A stretch of 64,000 bases of DNA, taken from Thereva unica. Its lineage: Eukaryota > Arthropoda > Insecta > Diptera > Therevidae. Every line of letters starts with the position of its first letter. The first letter of the stretch is position 1. The notes under the pieces are model-generated. The model ran no database searches, was not told where the DNA came from, and worked only from the letters and a program-made list of their open reading frames with translations. Made by a program: the position numbers and the translations under genes. The stretch is from assembly GCA_949987705.1 (NCBI GenBank), contig CATLJY010000267.1:24942-88941 (forward strand), given 5' to 3'. Of this stretch, positions 51,456 to 59,716 are shown piece after piece.

Positions 51456-52782
51456 TTAAAAGTTGGTGTAAACATTTCGATCCTTGTCAATTTCAATGCT
51501 TCCATCGTACTCAGCATATACAATGCATGTCACACTATTTTTTAAAGCGTCTCTAAATTTTCCTTCAACTCGTACCGTCCCTTGATTTAGTAAATTGCCG
51601 CAAGTTGCGTTGTATGAATTGTCTGTTGTTAAATCGAAAGCGAGAAGAAAACATCCCTTGTCAAATAATGTCTTGGATATTTGATGACCTTTATCGAAGT
51701 AATGAATACCTGTTCCTCTGAATAACGTATTGTATCCGCGTGTACTAATCGGATTTTCCTTTGAGTAGTCAAATTCGAGAGGTTGGTTTGGTATCTGTAC
51801 GCCATTCACGGATAAATTGAATCTGGTAATGTTGTTATGTTTAAAGTTGAAAGGGTTCTTTGTTCTTCTGCCAGTGTAAGCATCATTGTCCACCATACCA
51901 AATATTATTAAGTTCGGTAACTGTCCAATGACAATATTATCCAGTGAAAGTGTGAATGTGTTTGCGGGAATAGTGTAGCTTTTAACTTCAACTCGCTTGT
52001 ATGGGTATAAGGCATTTGAACGCTGTAGAACTGTCTCATGTGCTAATAAAATATTCGGGTTGACGGTTACGTGGTTCATGTACATTGTTGCATCTAAGAT
52101 TTTTAATTGTGGTGAGTCGGTCCCGTCCTTGGATAGAATATAAAATTCTGGTTTTTCAAGTGATAAAACTACACGTAAATCGACACCGTTTAACAGCAAC
52201 TTATCCTGATTAAGCAAATCAGTATGGATTTTCCCCATCAATTCAACTACATTACTTTTATTGAAAAGTTTCTGCCGATCTAAATATCCTTGATGTACCT
52301 AATTCAGCGACGGGTTTATCGATATCTGCAATTTCCGTGTCATCTTTGTCAAGATACCAGCCGACCGACTCCAAATGGGTAGATGCGGCATCTCTACCAT
52401 AATTTAACAAATTTTCAATATAAGCGCGATAATTGTAATTATGGTCAGTTTGAGCAATTGGTTTTCCATTCAAATATACGGTGCACTGGCGAAATATGGA
52501 GTGTAAAATGTTGTTTATTAGACCTGGAGCATCGCCATCATTCGGATAAAGTTCTTCTTTTCCATCTTTTATTTTAATTAATTGCAATTTTAAACGAAGA
52601 TAGATGCTAGATAAATCACGGTATGTGTCTCCATGACCCAAAGTTACAAACTCTAGAACGGAGGAGTTGTCGAGTGAGGCTATTGGCTTATATGCTACTT
52701 CTTCTGTTTTCAAAATATTGCTTTGAACTGGTGGTGTGGAAAAAAGATCCAGCTCTGATTTCATGCATTCTTTGTACGACAT
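51456..52782 (-). pseudogene. Major capsid protein (double jelly-roll), one frameshift
   Basis: The first frame (52782-52258, 174 residues) starts at an ATG sharing one base with the core-protein stop and carries 'SVLEFVTLGHGDTYRDLSSI' and 'HSIFRQCTVYLNGKPI'. The second frame (to 51456, about 265 residues) has 'KIHTDLLNQDKLLLNGVDLR', 'ARNPFNFKH'-type loops and 'NTLFRGTGIHYFDKGHQI'. Together they cover a normal Polinton capsid of about 440 residues in order. The two frames differ by one base near 52258-52262, where the first reads a stop. This is the hexon-like building block of a Polinton virion. In this copy it is broken unless the difference is a sequencing error. Confidence 0.85.
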
Positions 52783-53300
52783 TATTTATCAAATATGTCC
52801 AGTATACGTTTACGTATCTTTCGTTTTGTTTTCAAAACTCTTGCTTTTATTCCTTTTCTTTGATTTTTAGTTTTGCAATTTCCCGTGCGCTTAGGTGTTT
52901 TTCCACGTCTCTTGCGTTTAACAACTGGTTTTATATGCAAGGTTGTAAACGGATTGGGTCTTTTTATACCTGCACCGCTCATACCGTCAAACAGTTTATT
53001 TATACCTTTCTGCGCTAAATCTTGAACAGCAATTCGACCTTGTTCCTTTAAAATATCTTTAACTGACTTGTTGCTGATGTTTTTATCTTGTATTATAGCT
53101 TGTCCTGTTTTTACAGCCTGTTGTGCTAATGTTTTTAATCCTGATGTAGCTAGAGGTTTTAAGTGTCGAAATAATGCACTGAAGAAGCTACCGATTCCTC
53201 TTCCACGTTGATAAATAAGTGGACCACGATATAGTTCTCCAATATCTGACAGACCGCCGCCGCTTTGTATTAAATAATAACGTGTATAATAGGAATCCAT
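52782..53300 (-). CDS. Basic core/minor capsid protein (adenovirus pX/pVII-like)
   Basis: 172 residues: tyrosine-rich start ('MDSYYTRYYLIQSGGG'), a glycine motif ('YQRGRGIGSFFSALFRHLKP') and an amphipathic helix region. A strongly basic C-terminus follows ('VVKRKRRGKTPKRTGNCK', 'RKIRKRILDIF'). The 'GxGIGSFFxxLFRxLxP' plus basic tail design is the known Polinton/adintovirus DNA-binding core protein. The stop overlaps the capsid ATG as TAATG. A partial second copy lies just upstream. Confidence 0.8.
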   Translation of the reverse strand: MDSYYTRYYLIQSGGGLSDIGELYRGPLIYQRGRGIGSFFSALFRHLKPLATSGLKTLAQQAVKTGQAIIQDKNISNKSVKDILKEQGRIAVQDLAQKGINKLFDGMSGAGIKRPNPFTTLHIKPVVKRKRRGKTPKRTGNCKTKNQRKGIKARVLKTKRKIRKRILDIFDK

Positions 53301-53881
53301 CTTGTAATTCTATTTATACTATGCAAGAACAGCCTGTTGTGCAAATATTTATAGTTTTTATTGTCTCTTAAAATGAAGCATTACATATGTAGGAATATAA
53401 TTTGTTTTAAAGTCTACTAACTCCCCTTGATGATCAGTTATTTTTATAGAAATACTTTCAATAAAAGTTTTTTCAATAGGTTTTTATCTTGTATTATAGC
53501 TTGTCCTGTTTTTACAGCCTGATGTGCTAATGTTTTTAATCCTGATGTAGTTAGAGGTTTTAAGTGTCGAAATAATGCACTGAAGAAGCTACCGATTCCT
53601 CTTCCACGTTGATAAATAAGTGGACCACGATATAGTTCTCCAATATCTGACAGACCGCCGCCGCTTTGTATTAAATAATAACGTGTATAATAGGAATCCA
53701 TCTCGTAATTCTATTTATACTATGCAAGAACAGCCTGTTGTGCAAATATTTATAGTTTTTATTGTCTCTTAAAATGAAGCATTACATATGTAGGAATATA
53801 ATTTGTTTTAAAGTCTACTAACTCCCCTTGATGATCAGTTATTTTTATAGAAATACTTTCAATAAAAGTTTTTTCAATAGG
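53080..53881. repeat. 401-bp tandem duplication in the capsid gene row
   Basis: 53080-53480 and 53481-53881 are near-identical. Each unit holds the 5' half of the core-protein gene, its leader and the last about 120 bp of the penton-like gene. A few substitutions separate them, for example 'gctagag'/'gttagag' and 'cttgtaa'/'ctcgtaa', so the duplication is recent. Confidence 0.9.
53444..53701 (-). pseudogene. Truncated second copy of the core protein
   Basis: 85 residues. The first 73 or so equal the intact protein with two or three changes, then the frame crosses the duplication joint into the duplicated penton 3' end ('LLKKLLLKVFL') and stops. The basic DNA-binding tail is missing. Confidence 0.88.
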
Positions 53882-54784
53882 ACAGTATTCTACATGCTCA
53901 AATCTTAATATAGTACCACACCCTTGAATCGGTATTATTCGTAGATATCTTACTAGCTTGTCGCCTATAGCTCTAGGTTGTATAATATCAGTGTATATAT
54001 GTATTATATTTTTCTCAGGGCAATCTTTTACAGTTTCCGGTGTACTTCTTGGTAATCGCAACATCAATTCCTTAATTGTTGTATCAAGAGAATTAATTTT
54101 TTCCATTATTGACATGTGCTCTTGGCGTAAGCCCGCAGTGTCAAATGACTCTTTTATTTCTGTCATCAAGGCATCAGGATTACGTTTGTTTTCAGGTGTT
54201 TGGAGAAATACATCTGTGATGAAGTTTGACAGATTATCTATGTTTGTATTAATAGGTACTGGTGTAGATAAAAATTCGCCCGAGCTTTGTTTTTCATATG
54301 GGACCTGCAAAATTTCACTGTTTTTAGTTATTTTCCGTTGTTCGGGTGCCTTTGCTTTGAGTGAATCTATCTTTAGTCTATTCAATATTTCAAAAATTGT
54401 ATTTTTAATTTCAATAATTCGCTTATGTTTTTCTTCTTCGCTAAGTTGTTTATCGTCAAAGTGTAAATTCGCTAAAAGCAATGTCATGAGATCTTTAACA
54501 TTCAAGTGTGAGGGTAGTGGTTTTTTTATTTTTATCGTAACACCCAACTCCTCTAAACGGAGTTCGAATACATCATGCTTCTTTTCACTACCTTTTTTCT
54601 CTTTATTTTCAGCTGTTTTTATGCTAGCCGTTGGATGTGTATAATTGTCTATTGTATTCTTCAAAACAGGATGTTTTCTATTCTTCCTAGGAACTTGACC
54701 AAATACATCATCAACAAAATCTTCAATTGATTCATAGTTCTTATATTTCAACACAACGTTTTCTGAAGTCTTTTTTCCTTGATA
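53759..54784 (-). pseudogene. Penton-like minor capsid protein, C-terminal part
   Basis: The open frame, with no ATG start of its own, continues the 55791 gene on the far side of the 461-bp insertion. A long charged middle region ('DDVFGQVPRKNRKHPVL', 'KEKKGSEKKHD') leads to the diagnostic C-terminus 'IYTDIIQPRAIGDKLVRYL', 'CPIEKTFIESISIKITD' and 'YVMLHFKRQ'. That matches the conserved end of the Polinton minor capsid/penton protein. The last 120 bp are in the 401-bp duplication. Confidence 0.8.
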
Positions 54785-55245
54785 GACCCTGTTTAGACGG
54801 TGCGCTTCAGCGCAAGTGCCTCACGAAATTTGTGGGCGCGGGGAGGTTTCGGGGCGGTGGGAAGTGAGTCTTGATCAGAAAGGGATTCACTTGCGCTTTT
54901 TGGCGTTTTAATTTCATTTTGTTCCATCTTCGTGTTCCATTTCACTTTCGTTTCAGCCTTCTAAGTGAAAACACGTGCGAGAAAACGTTATTTTGGCAAT
55001 TTACAAAAACACCATATCATTTTTCTTATTTTAAAAAACAGAAATACTCTGGATATCGCAAAAATTGTTATCACACTTTATAAAAACACGCCAATAATTC
55101 GTAGATAGCAAATTATGCAAATTGTTTTTATTCCATTTGTTCCAGCTGTAAAGGAAGCGACTGGGCTCAAAGCGAATCGTCTAAACAAATGTGCGCTTTG
55201 AGGCGACTCAAAGCGCGCGACAAAGCGCAACATCTAAACAGGGTC
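54785..55245. mobile_element. Inverted-repeat element inserted in the penton-like gene
   Basis: 461 bp with ends GACCCTGTTTAGACGGTGCGCTT and the inverted copy of GACCCTGTTTAGATGTTGCGCTT. ATA flanks both sides (54782-54784 and 55246-55248) as a 3-bp target duplication. The ends carry GCGC/GCGCTTTG words. Non-coding. The TSD is not TWA, so superfamily is open. Confidence 0.85.
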
Positions 55246-55791
55246 ATATATGTGCAATATGTATTCGTCTGGCTCCTGCTTATACTTTATTTCAGGGATA
55301 ACTTCATTAAAGTGGTCATCTTCTAAGCGCTTCCACATTTTCGATTTAACATCATTCAAGTACATGGTATACCAAGAAGGTGTAACTGCATTATAAAATG
55401 TTAATAAAAATGCTGAAAGGTTTATTTGTCCAGGTCTGTAACTAACTTGTTCAAGATTTTCTGGTGTCCATTCAAGTTTTACATTTTCATTTATTTTGAT
55501 GCTAAGTATTTTAAAATCCTTTTGATGTTGCTTTCTAGTTTCCTTTAACTGGTCATATTCACGCCTCACTCGTTTACGCACATTTCCCCCGTTGTTGGAG
55601 ATTGCACGTTTTGTTATTTCAAAATTTGGTAATGCAATTTCAGTTATTCCAACACGCCAGTTTCCATGAAACTTGCATGGTTTCGCAAGCGCATTTGTAA
55701 AAGCCGATAGCGTATTTTCTGGGTAAAATTGCATAGAGTTATTACTCAAAAGGCATACATAAAAATCATTTTCTTTTATTTCCACCGGCAT
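55246..55791 (-). pseudogene. Penton-like minor capsid protein, N-terminal part
   Basis: Starts MPVEIKENDFYVCLLSNNSM and has the Polinton hallmark 'FYPENTLSAFTNALAKP' followed by 'GNWRVGITEIALPNFE'. It ends in the inserted element, which supplies 'PV' and a TAG stop. After removing the insert and one ATA, the frame would run on into 54781 without a shift, so a single gene of over 500 codons was split. The ATG is 4 bp after the stop of the 56601 gene. Confidence 0.82.
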
Positions 55792-55794
55792 TGT

Positions 55795-56601
55795 TTACAG
55801 TCTTTCCCAAGGAATGTCAGAAGTACTTGCAGGTCTATCCTTTTTAGTCTTCAAACGCTCACTCTGTCTAGTACCGAGCTTGCGTAAAGGAAATGAAAGC
55901 ATATATTGACCAGATTCTAGCTGAGAGGGTATTAATATAGACTGTTTCTGGGCTGCTTTTTGTTTTTCACTTTGTTCTAATTCGTCTATATGTTCGCTAG
56001 CTTCATCGGGACTCATAGCCGCAGGTACAGTATACTGAGTTACACCATCCTCAGCTGTGATTATTTTATAATCCTTTTCACGTGCATTAGGTGGAGCTGT
56101 TGTTCTTAGTAATTTTGGTGGTGGTCTTAGAGTTTTTGCTATTCCGCTAGCTGATAATCGCCTTTTAGCGGCTGGTGATAAAGATCTTCTTGGTGGGGTT
56201 ATGTTATGTGCTTCTTCAAAGACTTCTTCTTCTTCAGCTAGGAAATCCTTTGCCGGTGGTGGTGAAGTCTGTGTTAACACATCATCTTTAAAAATAATTT
56301 TCGTTTGTGTGGTACTATCTCTTAAACTTTTTTGTTTGACATTATGTTCACGTGGCAAGTATAAATTTGTTTCTTTATTAAGCGTTCGTTTGGATTTCCT
56401 ATTGTGATTTAAAAAGGAAATTAGTTGGTTTCGATAGCTATACCATTTTTCCGAATCATTCATGTCTTTATTCTGCAGTATTTTATTCATTGCTCTATCA
56501 AAAATGGACTGATTTGCGGTCATTTCAATTTCATCTTTAAGACTGTTGTAAACTTCTGGCGACAGAAGTAGCATCTTGTTAAGTCCATTATTTCTATGCA
56601 T
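55795..56601 (-). CDS. Polinton protein of unknown function (271-type)
   Basis: 268 residues from the ATG at 56601; the open frame begins 9 bp earlier at a TTG. 'NKMLLLSPEVYNSLK' start, helical 'FDRAMNKILQNKDMNDSEKWYSYRNQLISFL' segment (split here as two motifs), then low-complexity Pro/Ser-rich linkers ('SPAAKRRLSASGIAKTL') and a basic end. I recall related ORFs between ATPase and penton genes in Polintons ('hxLVPxExxxxL'). No enzymatic motif. Possibly a scaffolding or core component. Confidence 0.55.
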   Translation of the reverse strand: MHRNNGLNKMLLLSPEVYNSLKDEIEMTANQSIFDRAMNKILQNKDMNDSEKWYSYRNQLISFLNHNRKSKRTLNKETNLYLPREHNVKQKSLRDSTTQTKIIFKDDVLTQTSPPPAKDFLAEEEEVFEEAHNITPPRRSLSPAAKRRLSASGIAKTLRPPPKLLRTTAPPNAREKDYKIITAEDGVTQYTVPAAMSPDEASEHIDELEQSEKQKAAQKQSILIPSQLESGQYMLSFPLRKLGTRQSERLKTKKDRPASTSDIPWERL

Positions 56602-56947
56602 ATTTTTCAATTAATGAGCCAATAACTCCTGATAGTACACTTCCTAATAAAACTGGTAAAAAACCTCCTCGTTGCACTAGTATTTTACGCTGTTTAGCAA
56701 CAGATCTCTTTGCACAAATCAATTTACGCATGTCCTTTTTATACCTACACAGTGAGTTGTAGATATTTCCATGCGGCATATGATTACCTTTTAAGGTGTT
56801 GAGCGTAATTTCACAAAGAGTTTTTATAACCTCAGGGTCAGCATTTTGTATGATGGACTTTCTTAGATTTGGTTTAGCCTTTTTAAGCACATATAGCATA
56901 TGCTTGTTCTCCCTTAATCGTTTCATTCGTGACGCCATTCTTACCAT
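56594..56947 (-). CDS. Polinton small basic protein with hydrophobic C-terminus
   Basis: 117 residues from the ATG at 56947. 'LKKAKPNLRKSIIQNADPEVI' is followed by 'CEITLNTLKGN', a basic 'KRSVAKQRKILVQRG' and a glycine/hydrophobic end 'GFLPVLLGSVLSGVIGSLI'. This 'AKP.LRK.I...' to 'LVQRGGFLP.LLG' layout is a conserved, uncharacterised Polinton ORF. The tail could be membrane-active, as in adenovirus minor proteins (inference). It overlaps the ATPase 3' end by 65 bp. Confidence 0.68.
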   Translation of the reverse strand: MVRMASRMKRLRENKHMLYVLKKAKPNLRKSIIQNADPEVIKTLCEITLNTLKGNHMPHGNIYNSLCRYKKDMRKLICAKRSVAKQRKILVQRGGFLPVLLGSVLSGVIGSLIEKYA

Positions 56948-57575
56948 TTAAAGAGTTTTGCGGGCAAAAACAGGTTACAAAGTGTTTATTAAATATATCA
57001 GATCGAAATCTTAAGACGTCGTTAATGTCCTGAGTTAAATCAATTAGCAAATACCCGTAAGGCATTTGAGTTATCTCTTTATATATTCTCACAAGTTCTA
57101 AACTATTTTCTGGGTAAATTTGTCGGGCCAGATGTGTAAATTGACTTTTATCCCGGGGGTTTTTAAATACAACAAGATATTTACAATTGAGCGATATATC
57201 ACGACTGAATTTTCCTTGATGGAATACGTTTTGTGTCACAAGAATTACTGAGAAATTACGATGATGAGACCCCTTAGTAAAGAGTTCACAAACTTGTTTA
57301 CTATATGCATTTAACATCATGTCATCTATAACAATCAATGTTGGCTCGTTTTCATGATTTACAAACTCCTCTGGTATAGCATTTAAATATTCGATGTTTT
57401 GCAGTTTGATATCCGTAGGTAGTGCACCGTGTTCTGCATTACACCATATAATTTTTCTAATTTGCGGTTCTATAAATACCTGATTAGTATTAAGAAGATT
57501 TTTTATAAAGGTTGTTTTGCCGCATCCCGAAGGCCCCGCAACCATCATTGTAAATGGGTGATTAAACTTGATCAT
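56883..57575 (-). CDS. Genome-packaging ATPase (FtsK/HerA type)
   Basis: 230 residues from the ATG at 57575. I prefer this start because the minus-strand TATA (57620-57613) would put transcription start close to it, and relatives start near 'FxHPFT'. Walker A 'AGPSGCGKTTF' follows shortly, Walker B is 'PTLIVIDDMM', and a sensor-like 'HHRNFSVILVTQNVF' comes after. This set is the Polinton/NCLDV A32-like packaging ATPase that pumps the genome into capsids. The frame is intact. Confidence 0.9.
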   Translation of the reverse strand: MIKFNHPFTMMVAGPSGCGKTTFIKNLLNTNQVFIEPQIRKIIWCNAEHGALPTDIKLQNIEYLNAIPEEFVNHENEPTLIVIDDMMLNAYSKQVCELFTKGSHHRNFSVILVTQNVFHQGKFSRDISLNCKYLVVFKNPRDKSQFTHLARQIYPENSLELVRIYKEITQMPYGYLLIDLTQDINDVLRFRSDIFNKHFVTCFCPQNSLNGKNGVTNETIKGEQAYAICA

Positions 57576-57585
57576 TTTTGCTTTG

Positions 57586-57620
57586 TATATAAACTGGTAA
57601 TTCAACTGCAGGTATTTATA
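57586..57620. promoter_or_regulatory. Divergent promoter with two mirrored TATA boxes
   Basis: Plus-strand TATATAAA (57586-57593) lies 38 bp before the integrase ATG. Minus-strand TATAAATA (57620-57613) lies 37 bp before the ATPase ATG. The two boxes thus overlap the other transcript's leader. Confidence 0.65.
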
Positions 57621-57631
57621 CATTCTGCACA

Positions 57632-58546
57632 ATGAGCAGAAGACAGATAATCAACGAACTGCATAAACCAATGCGAAAAAATTTTAAACGTCGACATGTC
57701 ACTACCAAAGGTATAGATGATTTGTGGCAGGCAGACCTGGTCGAGATGGGTTCTTACTCATCAGAAAATCAGGGGTTTCGTTTTCTTCTCACTGTAATTG
57801 ATACCTTTTCAAAGTATGCATGGACACTGCCTTTAAAATCTAAAAAGGCATCAGAAGTTGTAAAAGCATTGCAGTCGATTTTTAATACAGGACGGATTCC
57901 AAGAAATTTACAAACCGATGATGGAAAAGAGTTTTTTAATAAACCGTTTCGTCAACTAATGAAAGATTACGAAATAAACCATTATTCCAGCTACAGTACT
58001 CTGAAAGCCTCAATTGTAGAAAGATTTAACAGAACATTGAAAAATATAATGTGGAAAGAATTCAGCATGAATGGCAATTATCACTGGATTAGCATGTTGA
58101 CCAAGCTGACAGATGACTACAATACAACAAAACATCGTACGATTAAGATGAGACCAGTAGATGTTCGACCGCGTAACGAAAAACGTTTATTATCTGTGTA
58201 TAATTACCCCAAAATAAAATCAAAGTCTAAATACAAAGCAGGTGATTTTGTTCGTATAAGTAGACATAAACATGTATTCGAAAAAGGTTATACACCTAAT
58301 TGGTCCACAGAGATCTTTAAAATAAAAGAAGTTAAATCTGTTTACCCAACAACATATATTCTGGAAGATTACCAGGGAAATATAATTCAAGGCAGATTTT
58401 ATGAACCAGAAATAGCTCCTGTGAAAAACCCTGATGTCTATTTAGTAGAAAAGGTTATAAAAAGACGCGGTAATCAGGTTCTAGTGAAGTGGCTTGGTTT
58501 TCCATCAAAACACAATACTTGGATTAATATAAAAGACGTGATATAA
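57632..58546 (+). CDS. Polinton integrase (rve/DDE) with chromodomain
   Basis: 304 residues from the ATG at 57632. Core domain with Asp35 ('LWQADLVEM'), Asp96 ('LQTDDGKEF') and Glu130 ('IVERFNRT'), the D,D(33)E-type triad. A basic DNA-binding region ('SKSKYKAGDFVRISRHK') and a C-terminal chromodomain at about 270-304 ('YLVEKVIKRRGNQVLVKW' then 'GFPSKHNTWI') follow. The enzyme joins element ends to host DNA and makes the 6-bp duplication; the chromodomain may guide it to marked chromatin. No N-terminal HHCC is evident. Frame intact. Confidence 0.93.
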   Translation: MSRRQIINELHKPMRKNFKRRHVTTKGIDDLWQADLVEMGSYSSENQGFRFLLTVIDTFSKYAWTLPLKSKKASEVVKALQSIFNTGRIPRNLQTDDGKEFFNKPFRQLMKDYEINHYSSYSTLKASIVERFNRTLKNIMWKEFSMNGNYHWISMLTKLTDDYNTTKHRTIKMRPVDVRPRNEKRLLSVYNYPKIKSKSKYKAGDFVRISRHKHVFEKGYTPNWSTEIFKIKEVKSVYPTTYILEDYQGNIIQGRFYEPEIAPVKNPDVYLVEKVIKRRGNQVLVKWLGFPSKHNTWINIKDVI

Positions 58547-58567
58547 AACCTGTTACACTCATTCAAA

Positions 58568-58945
58568 ATGTTAAACTTGAAACAAGAATACGATCGTTTG
58601 AAAACATTCGATAATCTTGCAATCGACTTAGATACAGCAGACCAGCTAGCGAAAAGTGGATTTTTTTACACAAACATCAAAGACCGTGTTCAATGTTACT
58701 TTTGTTCTCTGCAGATAAATGCTATGAGTTGTGCATCGGATGTAGATTTCGATCATAGACATCGTTCACCACACTGTATCTATGCTAATAGAATAGACGA
58801 ATGCGGACGATTCAAAGATCAGTTAGCACCACTTACAGAACAACCTAAATCAAAAATCATACTTTGTACATTCAACACTTTGAAATTTTTATCTGGTATT
58901 TTATTCGTTTTAGCAATTCATTATTATTTCCACGAGCAGATATGA
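58568..58945 (+). CDS. Single-BIR IAP-like protein with C-terminal membrane segment
   Basis: 125 residues, 21 bp after the integrase stop. BIR domain at about 8-75: 'RLKTFDN', 'LAKSGFFYTNIKDRVQCYFC' and 'FDHRHRSPHC'. Zinc ligands C43, C46, H63 and C70 keep the family spacing C-x2-C-x16-H-x6-C. The conserved tryptophan usually found after the second Cys is absent. A hydrophobic stretch at about 95-118 ('TLKFLSGILFVLAIHYYF') looks like a tail anchor. No RING or second BIR. By analogy with viral IAPs it may block apoptosis of the host cell; this is inference. Confidence 0.85.
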   Translation: MLNLKQEYDRLKTFDNLAIDLDTADQLAKSGFFYTNIKDRVQCYFCSLQINAMSCASDVDFDHRHRSPHCIYANRIDECGRFKDQLAPLTEQPKSKIILCTFNTLKFLSGILFVLAIHYYFHEQI

Positions 58946-59067
58946 GGAAGAAAATAAGTTTCAATGAAGACCCACAAATTAAATATATGGTAGTATGGAG
59001 TTTCGCATACAGACAAAGCAGGAAAGGACCATTGGAAGCAGTATGCAGTGAATACATTTATATTTAA
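58942..59067 (+). CDS. Very small ORF overlapping the BIR gene stop
   Basis: 41 codons from an ATG that overlaps the BIR stop as ATGA: 'MRKKISFNEDPQIKYMVVW', then 'AYRQSRKGPLEAV'. The 'MVVW.FAY..sRKGP.E' pattern reminds me of tiny conserved ORFs in insect Mavericks. The start/stop overlap is the same device as at the protease gene. Function unknown. Confidence 0.5.
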   Translation: MRKKISFNEDPQIKYMVVWSFAYRQSRKGPLEAVCSEYIYI

Positions 59068-59389
59068 AAACATAATTTCACAACTGAGTGAATAAATCCG
59101 GTTTTAGAGAGTAAAATAAAAATGTTTAACAAGTACCATATTGTTTTTATTATGATCACTCCCTAGTCGTTTTTCAGGTTTCGCTTTGAGCTCCTATAGG
59201 AACCAATGCTTGCATGCTTGCAGAGTGAAAGTTCCACCACAACGGCCCATTAGTGCGTAGAGGTAAATGACCACGCGTCAGCTTTGCAGTCATGCGCACT
59301 TTCCACTCCACACCTGTCGAGTCCCCCACAGACAAACCAAGCCGCACCTGCAAACCAAACTAGAGGCCACCGCCTGTCAATCCGTGTCG
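59068..59389. other. Right arm of the Polinton, non-coding
   Basis: Contains possible poly-A signals for the integrase/BIR transcript near 59094-59120 and no ORF of note. 'gagctcctata' at 59189 repeats a phrase found before the left TATA box (48803). Confidence 0.5.
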
Positions 59390-59716
59390 GGCGATAGCTT
59401 CCGCCACAGCATAAACAAGTACCTACCAGCCCCCACCGGGTCCCCAGCCGAGCCCCCAGCCCAGCCCAGCCCGTCCCCACCGAGTCCCTAGCCGAGCCCG
59501 GCCCCACCGAGTCCCTAGCCGAGCCCGGCCCCACCGAGTCCCAAGCCACCGACCGACCCTGACCCAGGTCCCGCCCAAGCAAACCAGTCCCACGGTCGTA
59601 GACCCCGTGACCTAGATCCATGGCCACCAACAGGTGATTGATTGATGGCCTTGACCCAGATTCGATGGGCGGTGACCTTGACCTGGTTCCCAGGCTCAAC
59701 CGACGCATTACCTACT
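59390..59716 (-). repeat. Polinton right terminal inverted repeat
   Basis: 327 bp, inverted relative to 46791-47076, ending in ATTACCTACT. It has one more 27-bp GC-rich unit and about 17 more bases than the left copy. The long GC-rich frame across it (59250-59708 minus) is a by-product of repeat composition. Confidence 0.93.

Larger units (their letters stand above)
46791..59716. mobile_element. Polinton/Maverick (adintovirus-like) element, complete ends, no DNA polymerase
   Basis: 12,926 bp bounded by inverted repeats that begin AGTAGGTAATGCGTCGG and end with the reverse complement, ...ATTACCTACT. GACCTT is duplicated at 46785-46790 and 59717-59722. AG...CT ends and 6-bp duplications are the known Polinton hallmarks. 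Genes: plus strand 48881, 49377, 57632 (integrase), 58568 (BIR) and 58942; minus strand ATPase, two small proteins, penton-like, core protein, capsid, exonuclease-like, protease and an unknown, in a tightly packed row. The polymerase body is absent, which fits the short length (15-20 kb is usual). Damage: frameshifted capsid gene, insertion in the penton-like gene, a 401-bp tandem duplication. Confidence 0.95.

Noticed and set aside
53305..53320. TATAAATA just upstream of the core-protein ATG (and its duplicate near 53713)
   Set aside because: It is under 20 bp from the ATG, too close for a TATA box with a leader; not called as a promoter.
59250..59708. Long GC-rich minus-strand ORF (152 codons), with a partner at 46863-47102 plus
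   Set aside because: Both lie on the Polinton terminal inverted repeats and are made by the GC-rich minisatellite; the differing unit number changes the frames' content without any domain.
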